This document shows, piece by piece, positions 35,202-45,639 of a DNA stretch of 64,000 nt. Both the position numbers and the translations under genes were made by a program. Where the stretch lies: the NCBI RefSeq assembly GCF_021347895.1, contig NC_067115.1:8952064-9016063 (forward strand), read 5' to 3'. This stretch comes from Acanthochromis polyacanthus. Its lineage: Eukaryota > Chordata > Actinopteri > Pomacentridae. The notes beneath the pieces are model-generated. The model saw only the letters and a program-made list of their open reading frames with translations, was not told the origin of the DNA and made no database searches. Positions within the stretch are counted from its first letter, which is position 1. Every line of letters starts with the position of its first letter.

Positions 35202-36639
35202 GGGTTCTTCTCCATGTTAAGGTTGGAACATCCCAACTGCTGACAGACACAAAATCTACTGTTTTCTTCTGTGTTTTGGTTTGAGGTTGATGAATAAGTT
35301 ACAAATTAGCATCTGAAGGGTTAGGGTTAGTGCACTTTTTAAAAAGCCAGAATGTTGCTTTAACTCCTGCTTTGTGTTGCCTTAGTTTGGGTCCATTATG
35401 AGCTCAAAGGATAATTCTGGGAAGTAGCCAGGTGAATTTGCGCTGGTGAAAGTTGAGGACTAAAATCAACATGTAGTGCATGTGCAACTTTCTTCTTTTC
35501 ATTGCTGCAAGTTATGAATGATTTGTGTGGAGTTGGTTATATTTGAGTTGAACATTGAGCGACGTTGAGTTGAGTACCATGAGGGAGCCCCGTTACTATG
35601 TTTATTGTGTTTTCCATGCATGCATGACACAAACCGTCCCAGAACTTTTTAATCCACCCTTACACTTTTAAATATATGCAGTTTTTACAGATTGTAAACT
35701 ACAGTGGAGTCACAGGGAACTTGGCTCCTCCTGATAAGACATGACCCCCCGATGAAATTCTGAGTGGGTCTCTAAAGTTTTCAGTCTCCTGCATTTTCAT
35801 CATCATTGATCTGGTTTAAAATTAGGCTGTTATTGATGTATGATTCATACACAATGGTGATTTATGCACCCTGTTCTTTCTGTCTTCACTGAAGCATGAC
35901 AGTGCAATATCATAAACTTTACTCACTGTAGCTCAAAGATCTGGACACAAACAAACTGTCTTGTAGCAAACCAAAGCAGAAAAGCAAACCTGACCCCCTG
36001 TGGTGCTCAAAGCAGGCAGCAGCACCTACTTTTAAAACAAAGAGGTTCATAAATATTGTTTCTGGTATTTCAAGTATTAGTTAGTGTTTAAGATTGAAAG
36101 ATTAAATCACATTTGGCAACTTTAGCGCCACCAATGCAAGTAAATGTTGGCTGGTCACCAGAAATATGTGAGATCCAACAGAAAACCAAAATGCTGAAAG
36201 TTTCCCACATGAAATCTACCCAGAAATGTGAGACTGGCTGAAAAAAATCACCTGCTCACCACAGACCCCTCCTGTCTTCACAGTTACACAGTAGTGATCT
36301 TTAAATTGAGAAATCCAGTCTCTTCTCACATGCTTTCTTGGATCGTCTTTTGTCTTTTATAGTTTTGACCATCATCTGGAAACATTGCAGCCCTCAAAGC
36401 ATTTATTTCTTGTATGCTCTTAAAGGGACGTTTTCTCCAGGGTGGGCTACCATTAAAGTAACACATAAAATGGAACTAAATTAAACAACAAGCAGAAGAT
36501 CATAAAGAAACCGGAGAAAAGAAATTAAGCAAAAACCCCAGGGCTGGTATAAATACTTGATACAGATGGATGCTGGCAGACAGACTGAAAGAGCTGGTTA
36601 AAACACACATTCCTAAAAAATATCATGTAGGTCTCCAAA
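35202..36639. other. Unassigned stretch
   Basis: No gene, repeat match or structured site recognised. Confidence 0.35.
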
Positions 36640-37760
36640 ACATGTTTCCTGTGGCAGCAGATGCTTTAAGCCCTGGACGCTGCAAGTTGGAGCTTCTATG
36701 AATTGGACATAAAGGCTTGATCAGATTGAGATCTAGAGAATTTGAAGAACGAGTCGAAATTCCTGAAAAATGTTTGCAATGTGGCAGGAAGCATGATACC
36801 GCTGAAAGAGGCCATCAGAGAATACTGCTGATGCTATTAAGGTGGTCTGCAGAAATGTTTAGGTGTCAAAGTAACATCCACATGTGCAGGACTCAAGGTT
36901 TTCCAGCAGAACATCATCCAGAACTTCACACTGCCCCCATAGTGCATCTGTGTCTGCAGGAGCAAAAATGATTCATCAGAGCCGGCCACCTTCATTGTTC
37001 CATAGTCTAGCTCTGACATTTATGTGCATGTTGTATGAGGTTTTATTCAAGACCAGAGGTTAGCAAAGTCAGCCTAATTATCTACAGCTACACAGCTTCA
37101 TACATGAGCTGTGATGCTGGTTCACTGGTTGTTCCTCCTTGGACTGCTTTTGGAAGGTATTAACCACTGCATAATGGGAAAGTATAATGCAAATGCTGTT
37201 TAAATAATGGGAACTGCATAATGGCGAGATGGTGTTGCAGTGGCAGCTTGCACTGTTGCCTGACAGCTGGAATGTTCTGGGTTCAGATCTTAGCGGGAGA
37301 CCTTTCTTTGTGGCTATACATGTTCTCTGACCAAAGACATGCTTAGCTTAATTGCTGATTCCAAAATTTGAGTGTGAATGGTTGCCTGTGTCTCGGAATC
37401 GGAATCATTAGTACTTTATTAATCCCAGAGGAGAAGTTTCTTACAGAAAAATAGTCAAACAGTATGTTAAATAAAAAACTAAAAATAGAAAAAGAGCAGG
37501 CTGACCACAACTCGCTGCATGCAGGTTGACACATCTCTGTGATGGACCTGTCGCCTCATTGAGCTGAGAAAGACTCCACCCCTGCCACGAGGCTGTACAG
37601 CACGGAGTTGTATAAGGCTGTATAGATAATGACATCAACCCACAACACCTGCCGTTTTGGAGATGCTTTGACCCACAGTTTGACCCTTGTCAAAGTGATT
37701 CAGATTCTTACGTTGCACATCTTTTCTGCTTCCAACACATCACGACTCTCTTTCCTCCTA
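36640..37760 (-). mobile_element. Tc1-like transposase relic with nested insertion
   Basis: Minus-strand translation near 37010-36850 gives SELDYGTMKVAGSDESFLL and, after a deletion, MMFCWKTLSP and AHVDVTLT, the region around the first catalytic Asp (SDESRF in this group) and the stretch that follows HGGGSVM. The plus strand also holds gcagtgtggcag... phrases (36778 on) that correspond to the antisense of the second catalytic region. At the N-terminal side, tttggaaggtattaaccact (37150) and, after a gap at 37205-37635, cctgccgttttggagatgct and gacccttgtcaaagtgattc represent the helix-turn-helix region. A separate repeat fills that gap. Inactive. Confidence 0.75.
37205..37635. mobile_element. 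Two-layer insertion in Tc1 relic: repeat V and retroposon 3' end
   Basis: Plus-strand repeat V starts near 37235 (gcagtggcagcttgcactgt, cagctggaatgttctgggtt) and breaks off near 37393 after gaatggttgcctgtgtct. Its other end, gtatagataatga, reappears at 37620-37632. Between them (about 37396-37610) the minus strand ends ctgggattaataaagtac followed by gattccgattcc, a retroposon 3' end with a short tandem tail. The order of events is therefore Tc1 relic, then repeat V, then the retroposon. Confidence 0.6.
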
Positions 37761-37769
37761 CGAGCTCAG

Positions 37770-38240
37770 GATGCACCGCCTCAGCAGCATCGCTTCACCT
37801 TCTCCTCACTGACTCCCTGTTCACTTTGGAATAGATTTTAAGATTTCACCGATTACTTTTCATGCACTTTTCAGTCTGGCCTCGAGCTACGTAGCAGAAC
37901 TGTTGACCTCACATGAACCTGCAGCACTTCTGGCTGATCTAAAGTCCAGGTTTAAATCTAAAGGTGACAGCTTTTACCATCGGGACCCTTCGGATTTGGA
38001 ACAACCTGTTTGAGAAAATAATGAGTCTCTTACAACCCATTTTATAGAATAGATTTTATATTATTTTGTACTTACATGGCTTATATTTTTATTTTTGGTA
38101 CTAATATTGACATGCAACTTGCATCTTTTGTGTTCTTGTTTTAACTTTTATCTTAATTTTGCCTTAATTTTCCTGCTTTTTAGTTGTCTGTCAAGTTGTT
38201 TATTATGTCTTGTTTTTAAAAGTCCTACATAAATTACATC
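37770..38240 (+). mobile_element. LINE 3' end (last ORF2 codons and 3'UTR)
   Basis: Phrases such as cactgactccctgttcactt, gaatagattttaagattt, tctggcctcgagctac, ggtgacagcttttaccatcg and gatttggaacaacctgtttg correspond to the terminal coding part of L2/Rex-type LINEs, where a decayed W-N-x-L-P motif (ttggaacaacctg) is characteristic. The 3'UTR ends aaaagtcctacataaattac near 38237, a degenerate form of the usual gtgctatacaaataaa end. It is heavily mutated and 5'-truncated. Confidence 0.6.
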
Positions 38241-38680
38241 ACTGTTATGTTGCAGTAACTCAGGAATGAACCTGATTAGTATTAGCGTGTTCTTGTAACG
38301 GCCAAAATAAGAGGCAGGTTGCAAAAAAAACTGGAATCATCCTTTAAATCGTGACCTTGATAGTAGAATTTACAGACTTTCTTTTATGTGATGTTGTCTT
38401 TTTATTGCTCTTCTTCCTTTCCGTTAATATTGACATGCATTTTCTGTTTTTGCATGTTTTGTCTTCTTATTTTAACTTTTATCTTAATTTCTGCTTTTGC
38501 TTTGTCTGTCAAACCACTGTATAAACCCTTGTTTTTAAGTGTGCTATATAAATAACATTACTAATATGTTCCGGGTATCTCAGGAATTACCTAGATTACT
38601 AGATATTCTTATTATGGTCAAAAAAGGTTGAAAAAAACCTAGAATTATCCTTTAATCCTGGCATTGATTGCAATCAAATC
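38100..38680 (+). repeat. Direct duplication of a LINE 3'UTR plus flank (two ~260-bp copies)
   Basis: Copy 1 (38100-38360) and copy 2 (38425-38680) share, in order, aatattgacatgca, tttaacttttatcttaattt, a tttgtctgtcaa/ttgtctgtcaag block, tcttgtttttaa/ccttgtttttaa, cataaattacat/tataaataacat, aggaat(g/t)aacctga/acctaga, gttgaaaaaaacc-like and atcctttaa(a/t). The copies are offset by about 325 bp and clearly diverged, so the duplication is not recent. Confidence 0.65.
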
Positions 38681-38689
38681 TGCTTACTG

Positions 38690-40790
38690 AGCTACATGGA
38701 AATATAAGGCAAAACAAAACGGCACAAGCAATGCGCAGTTTGATACATTTCTTGTACGAGAAAAAAGAAAAGAAACAATCCCTTCAGCTCCAGACTGCTG
38801 AATGTGTTTAATAGATTCGTACCTGCAGATGTGATGTTGCAGAAAACAATACCCACCTGCACATCAAATTACACCAACAGACCTAATAAAGCCTCTCTGT
38901 AAGCACCGGCCATGACCGACTGTGTCCATATCTGCGGTATATTAACAGCAGATCCGCTGGGAGCCTCCTCCTCCGGCTCTGACTTATGTAACGTCCACAT
39001 TCATGCCGTTCCACCTCTGTTATGTTGTTCTTTTATTGCCCATTCAGCACCTTGACCAGCACTGCGACATGATAACAGCCCTCCATCTTGCTCTCTCTCT
39101 GTTTTCTCTGTTTCTTTATCCGTCGTGTGGCCTCTTATTCTATTTCCTCCCTGTCGCTCTGCTCCAGTTTACTTGCTGATGCTGATTGCCTCTGTAATGT
39201 CCTGGGTGGCTATTCACAGCAAATTGCTTTGTGTTGTGTTGCTATAGGGCCCGAGCTAACAGGGCCGAGGTCTTTTCGCCGTTCGGGGGGAAATAATGAC
39301 GGACGCTAATGGGCCTCGCGGTTGGGCTCCGGGTTTTGCTGCTACAGCACATAAATAGGTGTGGCGTGACAGTGTAATGTGTTCAGTGCTGTGTGATGAA
39401 GCTGTTCAGTTTAAACTCGCCTCCAAGTGAAACTACTCCTTCTATACCATCAGATCTTGAGACTCCGCTGACTGCAGATCAGGGCCGATAACTGATAAGA
39501 AACTTCCTCCTAATTGTTCAAAATTTTGGAGTGTGATTCATCTCTGATCCAAGAACTGAAGCAATGAACATGAACATGAAGCACATGAACCCTTAAATCA
39601 CAGTAAATGAGGCTCTATCAGATCGACTTATGGATTGCTCATATATTGCTCATTGCTCAACTTGTTTTTGACAATAAGTTTAGTGAAGGATCATTTTGAC
39701 AAATGGTGATTTGCTGCCTTTATTTAGGCCGGAGCACTGAGGTAAAACAAGACATATGGGACAGAGAGCAGTAAAGGTCCAGCAGGTCAGGATTCAAAAT
39801 GAGGATTCACTGCTGACGGCATCTGTGTTCCAACCTCTAGATAACAAGCTTTGAGTAAGATGCAGCACATGTTGTCTGTGCAGACACCAAAATGATGAAT
39901 CCGGAGTGATTCAACACCCCTGAATCCACCTTTGTCACATCATATGCCTCTAACAGCTCACGTCTGTTTCCTCGACTGTCCAACAAAACCAGCAAATGAT
40001 CTTTAAAACCAAGTTCTGTCCAAGTGATGTTCCATAAATCAGCCTTAAGATAAAAATAATTGGCACAGCAAGAGATCTCAGTCAGAGCAGAGTGGAACTT
40101 CATTAAACACAGTCATGTAGTTCATTTAGCTGATAGGTGACATTTATTTTTCAGATCACATGACTGAATTTGTTTGCATATGAAAATAATGTTAATGTAA
40201 CTCTTTTTGACAACATATAAACCTATAATGGCTGCATAGAATATAGTGATGCTATCTTCTGCACAAATATTTCAAACAGCATGTCATCAAAAATCTCTCC
40301 TCCACAGCTCTGACTGTAAAACAGCCTCTTCTCTCTGAGGATTAGTCCTTTTTGAAAGTAAAAGCAGAACGCGTCGTGAGTATCTGCTCTGAGTGTTTAT
40401 AGTCCGAGGATCATTTTCAGCACAAATCCTCGGGGTAATTCTGAGATGCTTTAGAAAACAGCGGCTCAAGTTGGACTTTGCATATCTCAGGTGTTCTTAA
40501 GAGTCTGAGTTGAGAGCAGCTTCTGAATGCTGAGCGATGTTCAGGTGAGGAAGGACCTGAGTGTAGATTCACTGGCATCTAAAGGAGAAGCTGCAGCAAG
40601 CCCCAGTTTAGAAACAGTGTTTGGTTTGTTTGTTCTGAGACATCATTGCAGAGAATCCGCTCCCTATGTCCACATGAAAGAAAAGTTCATTTATACACTA
40701 ATGAAAACATAATTATCCATACTGTACAGCATTTCTGTTGACAAATCCCCTATATCCTACATACTGGTTGTTTAATTTTAAACATTCGCA
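38690..40790. other. Unassigned, apparently single-copy DNA
   Basis: The block 39200-39400 is relatively rich in CpG and looks unlike the surrounding repeats (includes ataatgacggacgctaatgg). A minus-strand frame at 40103-39837 (88 codons, ELGFKDHLLVLLDSRGNRRE inside) has protein-like composition, but I do not recognise it and see no splice signals around it. No conclusion. Confidence 0.35.
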
Positions 40791-40794
40791 GTGT

Positions 40795-41032
40795 GGTTCT
40801 TTTTGTCTTTAATCCTCAAAACTTCTTGTGCTCCTGTCATAAATTTACTCTTTTAAATGAGGCATAAAGTAATTTTGATTAAATATCACAATTTTAAGTT
40901 TGGATTTGGTTCATTTTTCCCACAGAATGCAACAGAATTACCCCCAAGGACTGTTAGAAAGCTGAAAATCCGCCAATTTCTCCTGGTTTTACTGTTTCTA
41001 GCTTTAATAAATGCTGTTATTCTGGCAATTCT
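40795..41032 (-). repeat. Dispersed repeat A, 5' part (reverse)
   Basis: Reverse of the family 5' blocks: aatatcacaattttaagttt, ttggttcatttttcccac, ccccaaggactgttagaaag and ttttactgtttctagcttta. It stops at the TTAA that begins the next element. Confidence 0.6.
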
Positions 41033-41602
41033 TTAACCCATTAAGGTTCAGCGGCCCGAATACAGGCCGCTTTGAGATGCACTAAAGTATTTCACTTAAT
41101 TGACCGACGCTGCAAACTCGATGATAGAAACACTATACACCGATGGAAAGCTTAGATTCTCATGAATCCGCCGGTATAAACCACTTTCAGATGTGATTAC
41201 CACAGCGGGTAATATAAACACATTTGTCCGACAAACAACGAATATCCATCCATCCGTTCTCTATACGCGGCTTCAACGTAAACAGCGCGACTCACATTTG
41301 CGGGTTCATTATTACACACAGATGAAAATATTCCACAAAAAACGGCCATAAACATCCAGACGAAACAAGCCAGTAACGTATTTTGTCCAAAACGTGTCTT
41401 GAAGTCAGTATATAATCCACGAATAGGTCGTTTGCGAGGAAATGCACCTCGCGATGCGCGTCCAATATTCCCTGTATTTCTCGTCATATTTTTATTTACA
41501 AATAAAATATTAGCGATTTTTTTGTACTGAAAATGGCTGGAATTGACTGCACCTTATAGGGCTGCAGACAGCACGCCTTTCAAAATGGCTGAGGGGTTTT
41601 AA
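41033..41602. mobile_element. CpG-rich, TTAA-flanked piggyBac-like non-autonomous element
   Basis: The segment starts TTAAccc (41033) and ends ggggttTTAA (41602). It is notably richer in CpG than its flanks. A perfect stem gcggcc/ggccgc with an 8-base loop lies at about 41051-41070, just inside the left end. The terminal match is short (acccATTAAGGttcagc against accccTCAGCC), so the assignment rests on TTAA, end composition and the hairpin. I found no transposase. Confidence 0.4.
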
Positions 41603-42685
41603 ACGCAGTAAAATAGACTCTATATCATATGTGTTGCTTTAAACGATTTGGTTTTTTGTCTTTTCTTCTGTCTCAGGTTCCAGATGATGCAGCAAAGGAT
41701 CTCAAGACCAAAAAACTAAAGGCCAGCAAGCACAGAAGATTCCTGAAAAGTCCATCTGTGTGTGTGAGAGACAGAGTGAATGTATGTGTGCAGAAACTTT
41801 TAAAGCCGTTTTCATCCGAGCCAAGAAAACACCGTCAGATTAACTGAATCTTTTTATGCACTCGCCCCCGTATTTTTAACTGGATGTGGGTCAGACTGGC
41901 TCTTTTTATATACTGTTCTCATTGCATTTTTTGGGTCAGTCAGCTTTTTTACACAGGGAGCCTTTTAAATAAATGATAAACGTCCTTGATCTGCCACAGA
42001 GTCCTGGTCATCTGTTTGATGTGATGGTGAGGATTGTGCTTTATGTTGAACTGGCCATATTGTACGTGTCGTCACTGAGCGTGTCCCTTCGTCAGATTTG
42101 GCAGCGTCCGGCGTTTAGTCATTCTGGTCCCGGTGAGGCAAACGGAAAAAAGAAGGGCAGGAAGGAAGGGGGCTGACTCTGCAGGGATGGTGTCCAGGAA
42201 TAGAAGTGGTCAGATGGGGCAGTATTGATCAGCAGGAGGGGTCGGAAGATCAGCTGGTGGACATCTTAGGACGCTGGGCAAATACTGACGCTGAGAGGGC
42301 AAACTGTGACATTTAAGGCAAGGAGGGCAGGTTATTACATGCTGCACGCAAGAAAACAGACTGCTGACGTCATGTGAACTACTCCTTTAGTGATGCTCAG
42401 GAATATTTGCTCTGATTGGCATTTTAAAGGTCAAGAGAAACGTTAACACCTTAAATGTTAAAGCCCCGTCTGTTCAAAGTCAAAGCCCAGGATTACAAAC
42501 CAAGAATAAATTTTAAGTGACTGACAGTTTTTTAATTAAGAAACCATCAAGTCTGAAATGTTTTTAAAGCTCTAAATGATCAGTGCTATAAGTACAGTGG
42601 TCTTAGCCTTGGTAGTTTTCCCCTTTAATTACCTTTCAGTATTGTGTGATGATCAGTTTACAAACATTTTTAAAAAAGAACAATT
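41603..42685. other. Unassigned stretch
   Basis: A pyrimidine tract with tctcag at 41671-41676 is followed by a 24-codon Lys-rich open stretch, but no donor fits it. Nothing else recognised. Confidence 0.35.
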
Positions 42686-42689
42686 AAAA

Positions 42690-43180
42690 AAAAAGTCTCT
42701 TTAATGTAAAAGTGAAAACAGATCTCTAAAAATGGAAGGATAGGTCTCGATCACCCTGAACATCTGGATCGGAGGTCTGGGTTCTGACTTGACCACTCCA
42801 GAACTTTCACCTTGTTGTCTTTAATCCATTTCTGTGTAGCTTTGGCTGTAACCTTTGGGTCATTGTCTTGCTGGAAAACAAATCTTCTCTCAAATCTCAA
42901 TTTTCTTACAGACTGCATCGGGTTGTGCTCCAGTGTTTCCCTGTACTTTGCTGCATTCATTTTACCTTCTACCTTTACAACTCTTCCAGGACCTGCTGCC
43001 AAGAAGCATCCCCACATCATGATGCTGCCACCACCATGCTCACGGTGGAGATGGTGTGGAGTGTTATCTGCCAAACATAGTGTCTAGTCTTTTCTAGTCT
43101 TTGTTTTACAGAAGTTGGCAGCAAGCTATTGGTCCATTTTGTGCGGAAACAGAGAAAGCTGATATACCGATTAGCTCTGA
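42690..43180 (-). mobile_element. Tc1-like transposase fragment with a 107-codon open frame
   Basis: The minus strand is open from 43074 to 42751 and encodes HREHGGGSIMMWGCFLAAGP, KMNAAKYRETLEHN, FVFQQDNDPKVTAKATQKWI and EWSSQNPDL. These are the HGGGS block, the second catalytic Asp in QQDND, and the start of the tract that carries the third catalytic residue; the frame leaves the family at RSRCSG before the usual NPIEHLW. Upstream (43075-43180) the SDET region is frame-shifted. It lies in non-coding DNA with no clear terminal repeats. Defective, but one of the better-preserved copies here. Confidence 0.85.
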
Positions 43181-44299
43181 TTGGAATTCCAGGTTTTATT
43201 GAGCCATCTAACACAAAAAGGATGTATATGTTGAGTTTGCTTTGTAGTACAGCCTTCTGAGCTGCAAATGCCACCCTAAATTTTGAATCTGGCTTCTACA
43301 TAGTGGATGTACAAGATATGAGTCTGGTTTTGTCTTCAACCTAACCTGCAATCATACAAATAAACACAGCTTTGGCCAGACAGTAACTACAGTAAGGAGC
43401 AAGCTTACATTTTCAGCGTTCAAGGTCTTCATCAGCCAAACCTGCTGATGCAAATTAGTGTGATGCATCCGTGGCAAGTTGTCAAAACTCTTTTTCCTCA
43501 AAAACTTAATTTACAATCAATTCCACCTGCTCTTATTTTAAACTGACTCCCAACAATAAAGACATTAGAATTAGGCTGTGTTAATGCTGCTGGATTATTT
43601 TTTTTAACCTTGTGATGCACAGAATTACCGTGCTTTCCTTGCTAACCTTTAGGTCAGATCTCTGCTCTCTGTTGACACTCAGAGAAACAATCTGACAGTT
43701 TCTTAGTTCTCTGTTCGCTCCCAGAGTTTTCCCATTTGCGATCGCTCCATCTTCTCCTCTCACTCTCGCCGCTCCAGAGGCCCCGAGCAGTTGAACTTGG
43801 GCGGACATATTTTGCTTTTCGGTTATTTCGGGCCCGAGGATGCTGACAGAGGGCAGCGATCCTGCCGTCTCCTCTGACAGCTCTGCCCACTGCTCTCTCA
43901 GCAGCCTTTCTCTCTTCTACATTTTTCCTCCCTGTTCTTTTGAAGAAAAGCAGGTTGTTTTAGCTCACAATCAACTACGGTCTCTTTCCTATTCTCATTT
44001 AGGCATTTTCTGAGCATTATAATAAATTCTGACTTCTATATCTGATCATTTTTCATGTTTTATTTGAGGGTTTCTGGCCTTGACCTCTTCAAGACAGTGC
44101 CATTGCTGGGTTGAGTTTCAGTTTCTGGTTTTTGGAGCTAAATCAAAGCTATAGATTGTTTCTGAATATATGGTATTAACTTTCTGAAATTGAATAACAG
44201 TGAGAAGCTAATTTGCATATACCGGCAGAGTAATGTTCAACAATCTCGATTTTCTCATCTTACTGAGTTATTACTAAAAGAAAATTACTGAAAAAAACA
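43181..44299. other. Unassigned stretch
   Basis: The part 43660-43900 is CpG-richer and apparently single-copy. No gene recognised. Confidence 0.35.
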
Positions 44300-44475
44300 G
44301 AACATGCTTTCTTCACACTTTGAAACTCCGCTCAGTTTCTGGGAGTTTTTGCTTCTGTCACATTTTTTCTCACTATGGCTTCATTTTCCCTCCAATATAA
44401 AGTTCAACACCTCTATGGAAACAGAACGACCATGGCTGGGAAGGAGAGCGAACTCAAAAATGTCCTGTACAGACA
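44300..44475 (-). repeat. Dispersed repeat A, copy 6, 3' part (reverse)
   Basis: Contains gtcacattttttctcactat, ggcttcattttccctccaat, cacctctatggaaacagaac and agagcgaactcaaaaatg. The copy resumes at 44650-44740 (cacaggtgataccaatacag) and at 45640-45960 after an insertion. Confidence 0.6.
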
Positions 44476-44489
44476 CCAGTTACTGCGCA

Positions 44490-44590
44490 TCATCACAAAC
44501 ACACAGTGCTTGCTATGAAGCATGGTGGTGCAGCATCATGATGTGAGGATACTTCTCAGCAGCAGACCCTGGAAGGCTTGAGCAGCATGA
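44490..44590 (+). mobile_element. Short Tc1-like transposase fragment
   Basis: Contains catcatcacaaacacaca and gaagcatggtggtgcagcat (one G missing relative to other copies, which breaks the HGGGS frame), then cagcagcagaccctggaagg. About 100 bp. Confidence 0.65.
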
Positions 44591-44740
44591 CAGTTAAAAT
44601 GCCATAAATCATTTAAAAAAACAAAAAAACAAAACCCAAGTTCCTTTGACTGCTTATTTTACAAGAGTTGAAAAAACCTGTGTTGTGCCCACAGGTGATA
44701 CCAATACAGGAATAAAATGGTGACTCTACATACTATCACG

Positions 44741-45600
44741 GGGTGGCATAGCTCAGTGGGTAGAGTGGCCGTCTTGCAACCGGAGGTTGCAGTTCGATCC
44801 CCCGGCCCGTCGTACTCATGTCGAGGCGTCCTAGCAAACACCTAACACCTAATTGCTCCTGATGGGTCGTGGTTAGCACCTAGCATTGCAGCTTCTGCCT
44901 TGCCTGGGGACCAGACAGCCTTTACATTGTGTATTACAAATACACATAAAGTCAGTCTGGAACTGATCCATTGAACCAAATCTAGCCCAGAGGCGGGACT
45001 ACCGGATCACAGCTTGAATTGGAGAGAGCCAATCAGCCGTAACACACATGTGTGAACGCAATCACTAAGCGACCGTAACAACTGCCTTTCCGCCATGATG
45101 TTTTGTAGTTTTAACAGCTTCCTTCGCCGTACAGGGGTCCTGAGGAAAATCTAAGCTCTCCCTTTCAACAGTGGAGACAGCATTACACATTCTATCGTAC
45201 AGCCTGCCGGAATTAAAAATACATCCTTTTTAAAAGAAAGCTTTAAGAGCTGCTTCTTGTTGAGTTTTAAGGACAAATTCAGCCCATGCAAAACGGAGGA
45301 AAGTGCACGAGAGGAAACCTCGCTCTGTTGCGGTCGCCAACTCGGCCCTGAAGATGACGCATCGTTAACTCCCGCCTCTGGTGCTCTGATTGGTTCGGTC
45401 TGATCTGCTCGGAGCTTTGAAAACCTGTCAAAATGTGTCAATGGAGGAGGGCTAGGACCGTATTCCCGTATATCCCTTTATAACGGGAATACAGTCTAGC
45501 TAAGCTAGGCTAGCTTCCGCCATCAGTGTGTGAATGAGTGAATGTGATGTATCATGTAAAGCGCTTTGGATAGAAAGCGCTATATAAATACAACCATTTA
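44741..45600 (+). mobile_element. tRNA-derived SINE, split by a DNA element
   Basis: The head has a good pol III A box region tagctcagtgggtagag (44749-44765) and B box ggttgcagttcgatcc (44785-44800), typical of tRNA-derived SINEs; it is too decayed and poorly paired to be a tRNA gene. The tail resumes at about 45519 (atcagtgtgtgaatgagtga) and ends gtaaagcgctttggatag, aaagcgctatataaatac. The tail carries a perfect 7-bp hairpin (gcgcttt, 6-base loop, 45561-45580), as expected of a LINE-recognised 3' end. The body between about 44901 and 45518 is foreign. Confidence 0.75.
44901..45518. mobile_element. Non-autonomous DNA element inserted in the SINE
   Basis: About 610 bp lie between agcttctgcc (44890-44899) and agcttccgcc (about 45509-45518), a one-mismatch direct repeat that looks like a target duplication of 8-10 bp. 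Inside, ccagaggcgggact (near 44992) is inverted at agtcccgcctctgg-like sequence near 45368, together with neighbouring ccaatcag/ctgattgg motifs. A perfect 10-bp stem gtattcccgt/acgggaatac with a 13-base loop lies at 45460-45492. No transposase was seen. The 8-bp-type duplication would suit hAT-like elements, but this is inference. Confidence 0.5.
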
Positions 45601-45639
45601 CTAATCCAGTGTTTACTACTTACATTTCTTCAATTTGTC

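Noticed and set aside
39837..40103. 88-codon minus-strand frame with protein-like composition
   Set aside because: I do not recognise it, and found no splice or promoter context; kept only as a note in the unassigned region.
41677..41760. Possible exon after a pyrimidine tract and tctcag
   Set aside because: The Lys-rich frame has no matching donor and no recognisable similarity; the only GT sites lie in a TG-repeat-like run.
44741..44815. tRNA-like sequence with A and B boxes
   Set aside because: The acceptor arms do not pair well and a SINE tail follows, so it is a SINE head rather than a tRNA gene.
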